Shown here in pieces: positions 19,233 through 30,699 of a stretch of DNA of 64,000 nucleotides. Position 1 is the first letter of the stretch. Every line of letters begins with the position of its first letter. The stretch lies in the NCBI GenBank assembly GCA_021014325.1, contig CM037471.1, positions 21,844,818-21,908,817 on the forward strand, in the 5' to 3' direction. The translations under genes were made by a program, and so were the position numbers. Source of the DNA: Plazaster borealis (lineage: Eukaryota > Echinodermata > Asteroidea > Forcipulatida > Labidiasteridae). The notes beneath the pieces are model-generated. The model worked only from the letters and a program-made list of their open reading frames with translations, was not told the origin of the DNA and made no database searches.

Positions 19233-21100
19233 CTACAAATTAAATTTTCTGAGAAACCCAAAATGAAGATGATTGTTTCAATGTGTTTGAACGCCTCGTA
19301 TTGTTCAGCCCACACACTCTGCCAACTCACTACATAATGTATTGTTTTCGCTTCGCTCGCAGTAACCCGGGCAGGCAAGGGGGAGGGGAATGAGAAAAAC
19401 TGCTATTTCCATGAGAAAAAGGTTTTTCCAGTGATTAGAAAATCTTAATACTGTGAATATTTTATGAGGCAATGAGGCTAGATTGGGCAAGGTATGCGCA
19501 ATGGGTTCCCATGAAATTCATAGAAGGGCCAATATAAATAATACAGTTCATAAAATTATAGCGCTTCATCACACCAGAGGGCTTCACAAAGCACTCTTCT
19601 TCTTTTTTTTAACAAGGTATGCAGAGCTAAATTTGAAATAAAAGACCTATTTATTTACATAGGAATTGCACAGCGACCAGCGAGGCCATCGCCTCCATTG
19701 CCCAGGTCTTGGCCTTGGTGCCCCTTCAGAAGTTCACCATAGACTTGAAGATTTTCCCAATGGAAGTGCCCTTTGCAAAATGAAAATATCTCTGCCCTCT
19801 CAAAGATGAAATTCCAGTCAGGTAAAGAGAGGGTTCGACAGCCCTCCCTAAAACACACAAGTTTACCGTCTGAGCTCAAAGACTTTGCATTCACAAATGT
19901 TACCACCAAATTGTGTACAAGTACTTACATGTTTCAGAGTACTCCTTCAACCCTAATGTGAAACTCAGCATGTGGCCAAACTTTATCGCTCACTTCTGAG
20001 ATCTAAAATGTCCTAACAACAAACGACTAGCCAACGCATCTGTGAGAATTAAGCCTCTCAAACCTTCACTGCCCGACTAATAGCTGAAGAATCCACCTGT
20101 CTGAGCTATAATCTGAGTATCTGCATTTATACCGCTAAGGCTCACCGCAACATTTCAGCCAAAAATCCAACAATAAATCCATCGCTGAATCTACTATTGA
20201 TACTCAACAATTACCTAATTCAATTAACGAATGCACCACAAAGGAGATTACACACTTTTCCAGCCATAATCCACATGTTCCAATACAGCATTCACTAAGC
20301 CGTGCTTCTTACATGGTTTGAGAAGGAAAAAAAAGTCAATTGAAAACAAGGCTCTTAAGGATGAACATCCTGTGTTCTCATCACTGGAGTATGCCGCTCT
20401 TGCCACCCAGCCATACTTTAAGAGATTATCTCCTCACCCCCTTCCCCCTTCTCTATTCATCTTCAACATCTTTGTCTTATAGCACACTCCTAGGGTGGCC
20501 CTGCATTGACCTCTTCAAGAAGCGACCCACGATGAAAAGTCTTTGAATCAATGAAAACCATGCAGCGTTGCAGCCACCCGGTGTGTTTGAAGTTCTAAAA
20601 GCACAGGCCCCAACTGCAAACAAAGCATCAATTTGTTTAGCGGGAAAGCTACAAGCGTGAGCTTGAAAGCAATTATAACTCTAAAAAACCTCTCAAAGTA
20701 GTTTTCACGTCGTGGAGCTTGATGACAAGGTAAACTCAAGACTGCGGGATGGGAAATGGGGGTGATGATTATTTAGGGTTTAAATTGGCTGAAAGTTGAC
20801 AAACAAGCGTCATTGTTTAACGACATCAAAACGCTGCTTTAAACTAATCATCTAAATCAAACAGACACTTAATTCCATTTAAAAACATGTTGTATACATG
20901 AAATAACACAACACCGGTGGTGGGTAAAAAAAACCAGTTGTCAACAAATCAAGTAAAAGGTTTATAGGCTGAGATTTTATGAAAATTTAAAAAAAATCCT
21001 GAAAATTAGATAACAGTTTTCTCTTGGTGTGGAGATGAAGCTCACTAAATCTACAGAAAGATACACTGTAAAAGTTTTATTTATTTCAAATAGATATCTG
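19233..21100. other. Noncoding stretch with one family G repeat
   Basis: The family G copy lies at 19660-19830. The rest is AT-rich and shows no exon or RNA gene that I can support. Confidence 0.45.
19660..19830 (+). repeat. Repeat family G copy 1
   Basis: Carries GGAATTGCACAGCGACCAG, GGTCTTGGCCTTGGTGCCCC, TGGAAGTGCCCTTTGCAAAA and GAAATTCCAG. The same order of words occurs at 24670-24830 and 25245-25405. Confidence 0.75.
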
Positions 21101-21482
21101 AAGGCTTGGTCAAGACGAGGGCCGATTCTTATATCTCTATGATGGGAAGTTTGCCCCTTTCAAGAAAATCTGAAAGGCGACAGAAGATCGAGGGAAAAAT
21201 CCTGAAATCAGGAAAAATCCTTATCAATGTCATGATCAATCTCACACCTATAAAAAATCTCATGTCTGTTTTATGTCAGTTAAAAGAAATGTCACAAAGT
21301 CATTTGGTGCTCGATATGTGGCATGGTGTACGCCCCCCCCCTCTTATTGTGTCTTCATTGTGTTCTGGGAATCTCAGGAATTCTTCAGAGAATTTTAGCG
21401 GTAGAGTACTAACTGTACAAGTGGGAAAAAGTGTATTAAAGTATGGGAACATTGTCTTGGGAGGGGGGACACCCTGTCTTTT

Positions 21483-21853
21483 AAAGGTATTGTACACGTT
21501 TGGTAATGACTCCAAACAAATATTAGCATAAAAACTGACTTGGTAACGAGCAACGGAGAGCTGTTGATAGTATAAAACATTGTAGGAAACGACTCCCTCT
21601 GAAGTAACGTAGTTTTTGAGAAAGAGGTAATTTCTCACTAAAATAATAAAAACTTCTTGCAAGAAGATTTTATTCCTATCTGAAAGCACACAAATTTGTA
21701 CAACAAGGGTGTTTTTTCTTTCATCATTTTCTTGCAACTTCGATGACAAATTGAGCCCAAGTTTTCACAGGCTTGTTATTTTATGCATATGTAGGGATAC
21801 ACCAAGTGAGAACACTGGTCTTTGACAATTACCAAGCGTGTTAAGTGCCTTTA
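21483..21853 (-). mobile_element. MITE family B copy 2 (inverted)
   Basis: Reverse-complement copy of 22241-22616, including the central TTCTTGCAAGAA hairpin and the end AGGTATTGTACACGTTTGGTA. The 149-aa minus ORF across it is a reading of the element. Confidence 0.88.
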
Positions 21854-22240
21854 AGCTACTGTCATGTAATTTTTGAGTTGAATAACAAACCAAAATGAAA
21901 TGAAATTTAAAAAATAAAATGAAAGTCTTGTTCTGCAATACGTCTTGAGATTGAACTAGAATTCTGGAAAACTGAACTAACTACAAGTAGAAACACAAAA
22001 CCTCACAATCAAGATAAAAACACAACCCAGCCTCGCCACATTCCTCTGTCAGGGAAGAAGATTTCCTGTTCCAATTGTAACATGACTCAAACACTTGACC
22101 ACAAACACCACATCGTACATCATTATGTCATCCAAATCAACTTCTCTCCTGAATACAGAGTGACATCAAACTTCTCCCCCCCACATCCGCCCCCAAAGAT
22201 CAATCACAAACCACAACTCTGCATACGTTTAAACACTGTC

Positions 22241-22616
22241 TTTAAAGGCACTGAACAAGTCTGGTAATTGTCAAAGACCAGTGTTCTCACTTGGTGTATC
22301 CCAACATATGCATAAAATAACAAGCCTGTGAAAATTTGGGCTCAATTGGTCATCAAAGTTGCAAGAAAATGATGAAAGAAAAAACACCCTTGTTGTACAA
22401 ATTTGTGTGCTTTCAGATAGGAATAAAAACTTCTTGCAAGAAGTTTTTATTATTTTAGTTAGAAATTACCTCTTTCTCAAAAACTACGTTACTTCAGAGG
22501 GAGTCGTTTCCTACAATGTTTTATACTATCAACAGCTCTCCGTTGCTTGTTACCAAGTAAGATTTTATGCTAATATTTGTTTTGAGTCATTACCAAACGT
22601 GTACGATACCTTTAAT
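22241..22616 (+). mobile_element. MITE family B copy 3
   Basis: Runs from AAAGGCACTGAACAAGTC to AACGTGTACGATACCTTTAA. Its centre, 22422-22451, is a perfect 30-nt palindrome. The 87-aa ORF inside has the same reading as in copy 2, because both are one element. Confidence 0.88.
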
Positions 22617-24660
22617 GTATGAAAACTAATTACTCCTTCAGATTATCATCCCATTCACCTGTGCTTATTGGTTGGATATTGGTTGCAGTCAAAAGGAATC
22701 TACAATGCACTGGAATGCCACAAGGCAAACATTTCCGGCCTGGCCTTAAAACTGCCCCACCGATATCTCATAACAGGAAGAGAAAGGTTTCATTTGGAAA
22801 GCAAATGGTCTAGTGATGATGTAATTACATGACATCACGACTGGAAAGCTCGTCACGTCTTTGCTCCTGGACTGGGGCTAGTATTGCAAGACTTGTTGAA
22901 CTTCTCAGAGTAACTTACAAGATAATGAATGTTTTTTCTTCAAGACGTTTTCACAGGCATGAAGCCGCCACTGGTAAACATGTTCTCACATTACCGGCAA
23001 AATCAAACCACTAGTGTGTTGAGGAGGGGTGCAATTTGTTATAAGACCAATGTTTACGTGCTTTTATTTTACAAAGCAACATTATTTACTGTAGTTTTGT
23101 ATTTTAAAACAAATCAACTAATACGTTTATCCTATTCCTTATGGTATCAATCATATAGCCACTTCCCCCCCCCCCCAAGGAAGAGGAAAAAACAAATCTG
23201 TGTTTAGTCCATTACTTCAAAGAGAATAAAGTGATGCAAATAACATAATAAGACTAAAGTTTGCATAAACCAACAACCTCGTCTTTTTGAGTAGGCCTAT
23301 GTTTGTTTTCCTTCAAGAAGGGGCAGGCACACTGTAAGTTACACTGTAATAAACCCAAGAGAACATTCAATCATATTCCCTCGTCTGACATCAAGGAACG
23401 TCTCGAGTGGGAATTGAACCCACCTCGCTGACGGCCAGTACAGATCTTGACATTTACGGCTGGGCTGATTCCCCCATACAGTGTGACCGAGTGGAGAGCC
23501 ATGCGATTTTTTTTTCTATTTTAAGTGAATCACTACACTACTAAATTACACTTGCATGTACACGTTTCTGGACCAAGTTTGGTCATGCTTTGATTGCGAG
23601 TAAATAATCTCCCAATAAATTTACATCCATTAAGCATTCTGATGGGTTTTTTCTTTCTTACTTCCCCCAAGAGGACAGTCTTTAAAATGTCAACATGTGC
23701 CCATCTTTTTGTCTACATACTCTGTACAATGAGGAGGCACAGTTCTGCCGAATGCAAACTGAGGTCATGGTATTTGAGAATCCGATAGGATTGCTTCAAT
23801 CCTCTATCACCTGCAAATATTGCAGAGTTCATGAGTCACTGTAAACGAGATCACCGTTACATAAATTATAAAAACAATAATAATGAAAAAAGTTGCAGTT
23901 TCATCTACTCACCAAGGTCTAAGTACATGTCAAGTTTGAAGTCCGTACGAGCTTTAAGTTTACTTTTTTGCGAAAATTGCGAGAGAAGGTTCAGGGAGAA
24001 GGAAGAAGACGGGGGAAAAAAACAGTAAAATAATCAATAGGTTTTTGGCTGTTGGCCGAACACCTACTATTTATATTTATCAAGGCATTTGCATAGCTTT
24101 TACCCGTAAGGTACCCCAGCGCTACTAAAAAACAGCAGCAGAAAAGATCACTGTAAACATATGGAGCTATATAGCTCATGCTGTAAGGAAACGTTGCAAT
24201 ACAGTGACTGGAACAAGTGGCTTTGAAGAGCTGTTTTGTACTGATTACAGGGTTTTTCAGAAAAGAGAGGGGGGGGGGGCAAACATTGAGGGCTCAATTT
24301 CAAGTTCAAAAATGTTTAGTAATCCTGCTGCTGTTTTAAGATAAGTTGATCACCACAGCATGGGTCCGGGGTCCACTTTGGGGCCCCTGGAAAATGTGTA
24401 ACCATTATATACTCTCTGGTGCAATCTAGGACATTTCGGAAGTTATTTTTTTCAACCCGTTATAAAATTAGGGGCACCAGCTGCACCCATCCCTAAATCC
24501 GTCACTGGATTAGGTAAACAAGCATGACAAATTTCATAAGTAAAATAATAAAGCGTATTGAAATTGAAAAAAAAAAAAGGGAAAACAAATCCAAAGCTTA
24601 GAGACTTTGGGAGGCTGCTGCATATTATGTCTCCAGTAATAAGCAACTTTTCCCCAACCC
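22617..24660. other. Noncoding stretch
   Basis: Holds a poly-C run (23165-23177), a tRNA-like SINE remnant on the minus strand at about 23400-23475 (GGGTTCAATTCCCACTCGAG as a B-box-like word) and a poly-G run near 24270. No coding exon was supported. Confidence 0.45.
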
Positions 24661-24669
24661 TGACAAAGT

Positions 24670-24830
24670 CGCCACTCAGGCCTGGAATTACACAGAGGCC
24701 TCCAGTGCCCTGGTCTTGGCCTTGATGCCCCTTCAAAAGTTTCCCATGGACTTTCAGATTCTCCTATGGAAGTGCCCTTTGCAAACTGAAAATGGCCTTG
24801 CTTATTCAACGGTGAAATTCCAGGTCTGAC
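24670..24830 (+). repeat. Repeat family G copy 2
   Basis: Shares GGAATTACACAGAGGCC, TGGTCTTGGCCTTGATGCCCC and ATGGAAGTGCCCTTTGCAAA with 19660-19830 and 25245-25405. Confidence 0.78.
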
Positions 24831-25244
24831 CACTACTACATCAGAGCTCTTTGTACATGCATGGTGTCTTCTTCACAGGGACCCCAGACAGTTGTAAATG
24901 CATTTTCTTTGTTAGCACATCAATATTTCTTATAATCGTACAGGTGTTGCCACACCAGGACTATTAAGCCACTTCTTGTACATCAAGTCAATAGATTCCA
25001 GTGCTTTGTACGTATGCACAGGGCAGTAGATGCTACCTCAACTAGTATATTGATTGATTGGGTCACAGACAAGAAAAACAAGCTGGGGGGAACAACAGAA
25101 GAGTTGCTGGGCAGTCTGCAATGGCAGCCATCCAGGGTGCTGGATAAGACTATAGAAATAAAATACTGGCCAATAATAATCATAGGGTTGTTTTTCTTAC
25201 ATATATTTTATCTACATACGGATGTGTGTTCTACTGTATTCTAA

Positions 25245-25405
25245 GCAGGCCAGGAATTACACGGAGGCCATGGCCTCCGTTGCCCCTGGTCTTGGCCTTG
25301 GTGCCCCATCAAAAGTTTCCCATAGACTTTAAGATTTTCCAATGGAAGTGCTCTTTGCAAAATGACCAAAGCCTCGCCCTCTCAAAGGTGAAATTCCAGG
25401 TCCGT
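25245..25405 (+). repeat. Repeat family G copy 3
   Basis: The best preserved copy: CAGGAATTACACGGAGGCC, TGGTCTTGGCCTTGGTGCCC and AAGGTGAAATTCCAGGTC. The two ends GGAATT and AATTCC suggest short inverted termini. Confidence 0.8.
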
Positions 25406-25621
25406 CGAAGTCAAAATAGGAACTCGTTTACACCGAACTACATTTGGAATTGATTCAAATAATAAACCACAGGGGAATTTATTCATTCGAATGAACCAAA
25501 GAGAAATTCTTTTGTCTGTAAATACTTGACAAGAGTTCTGCAAATTCTTGATAAGAATTCTTGTTGAATTGAATCATTATGCATAGCGTAGACCTTTTAT
25601 TACTGTATGGATGAATTGATC

Positions 25622-25803
25622 AGGGCACAATTTCATAAAGCATGTAAGCACAAAAACTTGCTTAGCACAGAAAACTCTTGCTTAGCAAAAATAGGATACC
25701 TGCCAAAATTCCGTACATTTGTCATTGCTGTGACTGGTACCTCACTCATTTCTTGCTTTTTTTAGCAGAATTTTCTGCTAAACAGCTTTATGAAATTGGG
25801 CCC
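25622..25803. mobile_element. MITE family A copy
   Basis: CAGGGCACAATTTCATAAAG at the left faces CTTTATGAAATTGGGCCCTG at the right, with TGCTTAGCA words inside. Confidence 0.85.
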
Positions 25804-26723
25804 TGTTCTTAAACCTTTGCCATACATTTACACAACCCAACACCGCCAAACATCAACAAAAGGAACTTTAGTACTACCGAGGAAAAACTGTAAAACAATG
25901 CTGACCAGTCGATGACATCTACATACCTCTTATACTATGGTAAAATATCAGATTGCCTGTGGCATGCCAGGAATGTCTGAGGTTTTAGACTTCTGTTGCA
26001 GTCACTTTAGGATCTGTATTTTTGACATCTTCTAACAAGTGTTTACTCATGGAACACGTTCGAAAATAAATCATCAGACTTGAAGCCAAGACTAACCAAG
26101 GATGAAGTGGTTGACTTTGTTATTCTCTCACATCTTGCCATTACACAATCAGCAAAAACTATGTCCTTTTTCTTTTGTAATAGAAGTTAAATTTGCATTG
26201 TTGATAAAGAATTATTTGTGTTTTACCTCTACACCGATGTGTTTGCAGGACTCAGAAACTGAGTATACAGTGCTAAACTCATTTTAGTCTAAAATAATGA
26301 AGTAAAAAACCTCTACAACTGAGCATAACTAGTCAGACTAGGAACACAATTTACTTACATTTGGTTAATTGTTAGCAAAAACAACTTACCATAGCTACAG
26401 TTTTTCGCCCTTGTAGATTTTGGTACATGAGCACATTTCGAAAGACTGACAACTGAAATCTCACAGTTTACTCAAACTGACTATGATGATTCTCAGCTCA
26501 GAACAAGTGTTTTTTTCTTCAAACAGATGAGATGTGAATAAGTCAAAGACCCCACATATTTCCCGAACAAAGAGTATCCTGAACAAAGCAAGTTTTTTCC
26601 AGCAGCAGACTGTTTCATGCAAACTCATTCATCACTAAACTAAATATAACCACATTCCAAGGAAACGAAGAAAACAAGATTTCATAACGTTATCCACAGG
26701 ACGTGCTAAGATCAAAAACTCAC

Positions 26724-27050
26724 CTTGAATCTTTGCACCAGTCACACGCATACACAGAAAGCAAACATAAAAACCCTGTCCGTTTCTATTGACGAGGAAT
26801 TAATTCCACTGCGAAACAATTACAGGCTTATTTGCCAAAGCAAGGCTGGACACTGGCGCAGGTTACATAACCTAACCTTGCATGTTGACTGGTCTGTTAG
26901 ATATGATGCGTGTACTGTATGTGTTTTCTGTTGGAGTGCTTGTTTCAGATCAAAACACCTTGAAGGCATGTCAAGCCTTTTGAGTCACACCTGGGACTGT
27001 TCCATTTCTGTGTACACTAGGGGTGTTACACAATGTTTCTCAGTGAATTA
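26724..27050 (-). other. Candidate FRS2 5' UTR exon
   Basis: On the minus strand AAAGATTCAAG at 26724 is followed by GTGAGT, a strong donor. The sequence just upstream has no long open frame in that orientation, fitting a noncoding first exon. FRS2 needs an upstream UTR exon because its ATG exon begins with an acceptor. The transcript start is not visible. Confidence 0.3.
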
Positions 27051-27587
27051 GGGGAGGGGGAGCTAAGAAGAAGCAGAAATCACCAGTGGCTGGCCACTGG
27101 CGAGAAATTTCTTTCTTGTGGGGCTACCTAACTGTTGCTGAGAAAAAGGACATTACCACTAGGACAACGCTAACATCTGTTTGAATTGCTTAGACAAGAA
27201 TTAAGACTGGGGCAAAGGAAGCAATTTCCTTGGTGAAACATTAGCCTTTTGTTTGAATTATCAGATCACAATGGGATATTCCCTAATCAAGAGTAGTAAA
27301 ATAGAAAAGTGGGGGTGTCAATTACTTGGAAGGAAAGAGGAAAAAAGAAGAACAAAAATCCATGACAATACTTGTATGGGAATGTAGGCTGTATTATTGC
27401 AAAGTAAAGCCACTTAATGCAATCAAGGAGGAACATAACGCAATTACCCTTTTAAAAGTCTGATGGGTTTATTTTACCATGAGACCGTGGAGGTGATGAA
27501 ACCAACGATCTAATTGCATTGCGGTTTTACACGTGCTGAAAATATTACACTGCCATGTGAGAGAATTACATGCGCTATTGAGAGATC

Positions 27588-27694
27588 TTTGAGACGATAG
27601 TGGGCGTCCCACTCAACAGTTCTTTTCCATTGTTCTTAGCGACGAGAACAATAGAAAAGATCCGGTGAGTGGGACGCCCACTATCGTCTCAAAA
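27588..27694. repeat. Near-perfect palindrome
   Basis: TTTGAGACGATAGTGGGCGT faces ACGCCCACTATCGTCTCAAAA, and the arms extend through TCCCACTCA and TGAGTGGGA. It is about 107 bp with a short loop. Confidence 0.85.
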
Positions 27695-27697
27695 GCA

Positions 27698-27917
27698 GGG
27701 TTTACCCTGAACTTTTTCAGTGACTAGCCAGCAGGAACAGTTAGCTTTCCATCTCACTGGTCCGTCAGGTTTTTCACATATTTCATATTAGAAGGGATGC
27801 TTTTCAACACTGAACAAGCCAGCCGGTTCCACTTGGAGTGTATTTTGCCTACATGTAGTCCTCAGGTGTTTTTTAACTGGCATTTGGCCAGCGGACCACT
27901 GTAAAGGGAGAACACTG
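27698..27917 (+). mobile_element. MITE family D copy 1
   Basis: The left end is CAGGGTTTACCCTGAAC and the right end TAAAGGGAGAACACTG. The inside has CACTGGTCCG, CATTTGGCCAGCGGACCACT and CTTGGAGTGTATTTTG. Copies lie at 9714-9934, 30118-30350 and 47338-47556. It abuts the palindrome at 27588-27694. Confidence 0.82.
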
Positions 27918-28007
27918 AAAAGTCTCCCACGGATTGTGATGCTGAGCCTGATGATTCATTCACGTTTCTGTGATGGAGTGGACTGGAGCACACATCAACA
28001 ATTACAA

Positions 28008-28473
28008 GTCCCTTTCACACTAGACGACTTTCCCCAGGAAACTCCTGGGTTGACCTTTTCACACTAAAATTGCTAACCCTGGCAAACCCCTGGGAAATAG
28101 TCATTTTCTCAAAAAAAATAGCTACCCCTGCTTGGGAGTAGGGTTAAGTGAGATAATACCAGGGTTAGCATACTGAGTGTTCATTCTTCCCCTAGAAAAT
28201 TGCATAGAGTGTGAAACAACAGTGGGGTTAAAATTCCCCAGGAATTGCCTTGGGTTTTATTCCCTGGGAAATAGGCTCTGGCATAGTGTTAGCCAGAGGG
28301 GTGTCTGGGTGTCTTTTGGACACCCTGTTTTAAATTTGGACACCCTGTTTTATCTGTCATTTATTGTAAGTGAACAATTTGGACACCCAGTTTCTAAATT
28401 TCCAGCAAATTTGGACACCCTTTCACCAAATCCTGGCTCAAACCTTGGGCTCAGGTAGTGTAAAAAGGGCTAT
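28008..28473 (+). mobile_element. TIR element with inner GGACACCC repeats
   Basis: The ends CCCTTTCACACTAGACGA and GTAGTGTAAAAAGGGC are loose inverted repeats. The interior repeats TTTGGACACCC several times (28316-28425), and AACCCTGG / CCAGGGTT words pair. The 93-aa ORF is made of these repeats. Confidence 0.65.
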
Positions 28474-29470
28474 AGACACGTATACCACACAGCAAGGTGG
28501 ATCTCTCAGTCTCAGTCATTAGACAACACGGTGTTTAGTACATTGCATAAAATCTCATGCTTTGTACACAACTTCAAAACATCCATTACATGTTTGACCT
28601 ACAGCCTTCTAATTAAATGTGTTAGGTAAAAAAAATTACTCCATGGTAAATCATTGTGCGTGCTTGTTCTGCTGTACCACTCAAGGACAATTGTTTCAAC
28701 AATTCTTATTCTACCCGAGAGATGTTATCAGATCAAACTATCCTACACGAAGTCTCAGCTTACAAATCAATTGTTAGAGGCAATCGTTGTTTACAACAAA
28801 ACCATAGCGGACATGTATAAATGTACCTTTAAGACCAGATCCTAAAAAAAAAAAAAACATTCAATGCTTGACAAACGAACTATGGGTTTATCAAATCACA
28901 ATTGGTTGTCCTTGCATTGTTGAGATTGATTCAATCGTATTATAAACACTCTAACAGTGCAGACATTATTTGTATAGGTCAGTTTGTCCTTCAGTCTGTC
29001 AATTCCCAACCTTGGAGAACCACCAGTCCAGCCAGCGGACCCCAACTGCTGCCGATCCTGTGTTGATACAGATCGTGCCAGCTGATACCTTATAACACTA
29101 CTCGAATAACTCTAGGTCATTACATTATCAATGTTATGTCAATATGTTGCCAATGTTTTGACACATCCAAGGTAAAAAATACAAACATGAATAATTCAGT
29201 CTCTGTCATCCAACATCTATTGAGACCTGCATGTGATCTTTAATTGATTATCGTATTATCGGGGGCATCCTGCAGCCACAGTCAACATGAAGCAGTAGTA
29301 CAGCACACACGTCATACTTTTCGTCATCGAAAAGCTACAAACCATGCAATAATAACCACACTTCAATTTCAATTATAAAAGTACAACAATAACAAATAAA
29401 TAAAATCATGAAATGACAATGCCGATTCTACAACATCTTAGAATTCATGCAAATTAATATTCTTACTTAC
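28474..29470. other. Noncoding stretch between repeats and the exon candidate
   Basis: A minus-strand frame over about 28930-29090 is open (containing YQLARSVSTQDRQQLGS), but it lacks a good acceptor or donor. I see nothing firmer. Confidence 0.35.
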
Positions 29471-29586
29471 CAGAGCAAACAGGTTGGGCATTAACTCCAG
29501 CGGATTTCCCACACATTGCTTGTTAGATTTGAAGATAATGTAGAACGACTGGAGGAGTGACTCCGTCTGAACACCTCCATATCGGC
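29471..29586 (-). CDS. Coding-like internal exon of an unrecognised gene
   Basis: On the minus strand the acceptor TTTTTGCACGCAG precedes 116 nt that end CTCTG before GTAAGTAAG, a near-consensus donor. In one frame it encodes 38 codons, RYGGVQTESLLQ, SFYIIFKSNKQCV and GNPLELMPNLFAL, with natural codon choice and no stop. The exon starts with two bases completing a codon and ends in phase 0. I do not recognise the protein; the leucine-rich helical look would fit a HEAT-type or scaffold protein, but that is only an impression. It is not FRS2: joining it to the exon at 17054 gives a stop before the FRS2 ATG, so as part of FRS2 it could only be UTR. Confidence 0.55.
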
Positions 29587-30117
29587 CTGCGTGCAAAAAT
29601 CAAATAACAACTGGGCATCATCAAGACATGAATATGCACTACCGCATCACTGACACCAACCTCCCCCCAATGCCAAGTCAAAAAAGGCCTCTGGAAAAAA
29701 ACAAAAATAGTCAGGCATCTCATCCCATCTGCGCAGATTAACGCTGCAGACTGGGTCTGGGTAGGAGACTAAGACTGTTGAAAATCAAAACACCCACAAG
29801 GTTACATGAATAATTCATCAAGGCAATACAGATTGCGCCAAAACAAAAAAACAGGGAGACGTCATTTTAGGGAAGGGGGGTGTTTTGTCATGTGAGGGGA
29901 AGCCTTACAAGCTTTATTCCTCTTCTTATTGAACAAGTTCAAAGACTTGCTCTTAACTCGCACATTAAAAAGTGTAACAATTTATCTTTAGTTTAGTTAT
30001 AATTACGCACTATCAAGCTAATGATATTTACAACTCAGATGTGTATAAATCAAATTTCTTAGTTAATCTGTGGGTGTTCAAGTTTTTTGAATTATTTTTC
30101 AAGTGTTTTTTTTTGAC

Positions 30118-30350
30118 CAGGGATTGCCCTAGTCACTGATTCAGTGACTATGCCATGCAAGGGGCACCAGTTAGCTTGTCATTTGTCTAGTCCACCCAGC
30201 GTTTTCACTTTAGTCCATATTTAAAAATGGAACAGGGATACTTGTCAACACTGAACTAGCCAGAGGGGCCACTTGGGAGTGAATTTTGACTGGTCCTCAG
30301 ATGTTTTAACTGGCATTCGGCCAGCGGACCACTGTTAAGGGAGAACACTG
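30118..30350 (+). mobile_element. MITE family D copy 2
   Basis: From CAGGGATTGCCCTAGTCACTG to TTAAGGGAGAACACTG, with GCATTCGGCCAGCGGACCAC inside, as in the other three copies. Confidence 0.82.
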
Positions 30351-30419
30351 CCGACACCCCAACTGTCACTTGTTGTCCAATGTCACTCTTACAAAGATCA
30401 CTAAAAAAAGTAAAAGTCT

Positions 30420-30699
30420 TTCCCGAGCCATATGGCTCTCAGGCCGGTGTTTATACTCCTTGGCATTAAACAACTGAGAATACTTCTATTCCCCCTGGAC
30501 AGGATGCCAGTCCATCGCAGGTTATACTCCCCACCTCTCGCCAGTACCCATTTGTACTCCTGGGTGAAGAGAAGCAATAATGGTTAAGTGTCTTGCTTAA
30601 GGACACAAGTGTCACGACCGGGACTCGAACCCACACTCTGCTGATCAGAAACACCAGAGATTGAGTGCGGTGCTCTTATCTGCTCGGCCACGACACGCC
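30420..30699 (-). mobile_element. SINE family 1, near complete
   Basis: The minus strand begins GGCGTGTCGTGGCCGAGC (A-box-like), continues to GTGTGGGTTCGAGTCCCGG (B-box-like), then a non-tRNA body with CTTAAGCAAGACACTTAACC, GGACTGGCATCCTGTCCAG and a 3' part with GGCCTGAGAGCCATATGGC. This tRNA head plus body is the standard SINE build. Fragments lie at 8815, 9131 and 40545. The body word pattern also occurs at 37722-38075. Confidence 0.85.

Noticed and set aside
21300..21749. 149-aa minus ORF, with a matching 87-aa ORF at 22359-22622 and a partial match at 49224-49529
   Set aside because: The shared protein reading comes from copies of MITE family B. The same DNA occurs in both orientations and other copies break the frame, so similarity is due to the element and not to a gene family.
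28930..29090. Minus open frame reading YQLARSVSTQDRQQ
   Set aside because: Open and plausible in composition, but no acceptable acceptor or donor flanks it.
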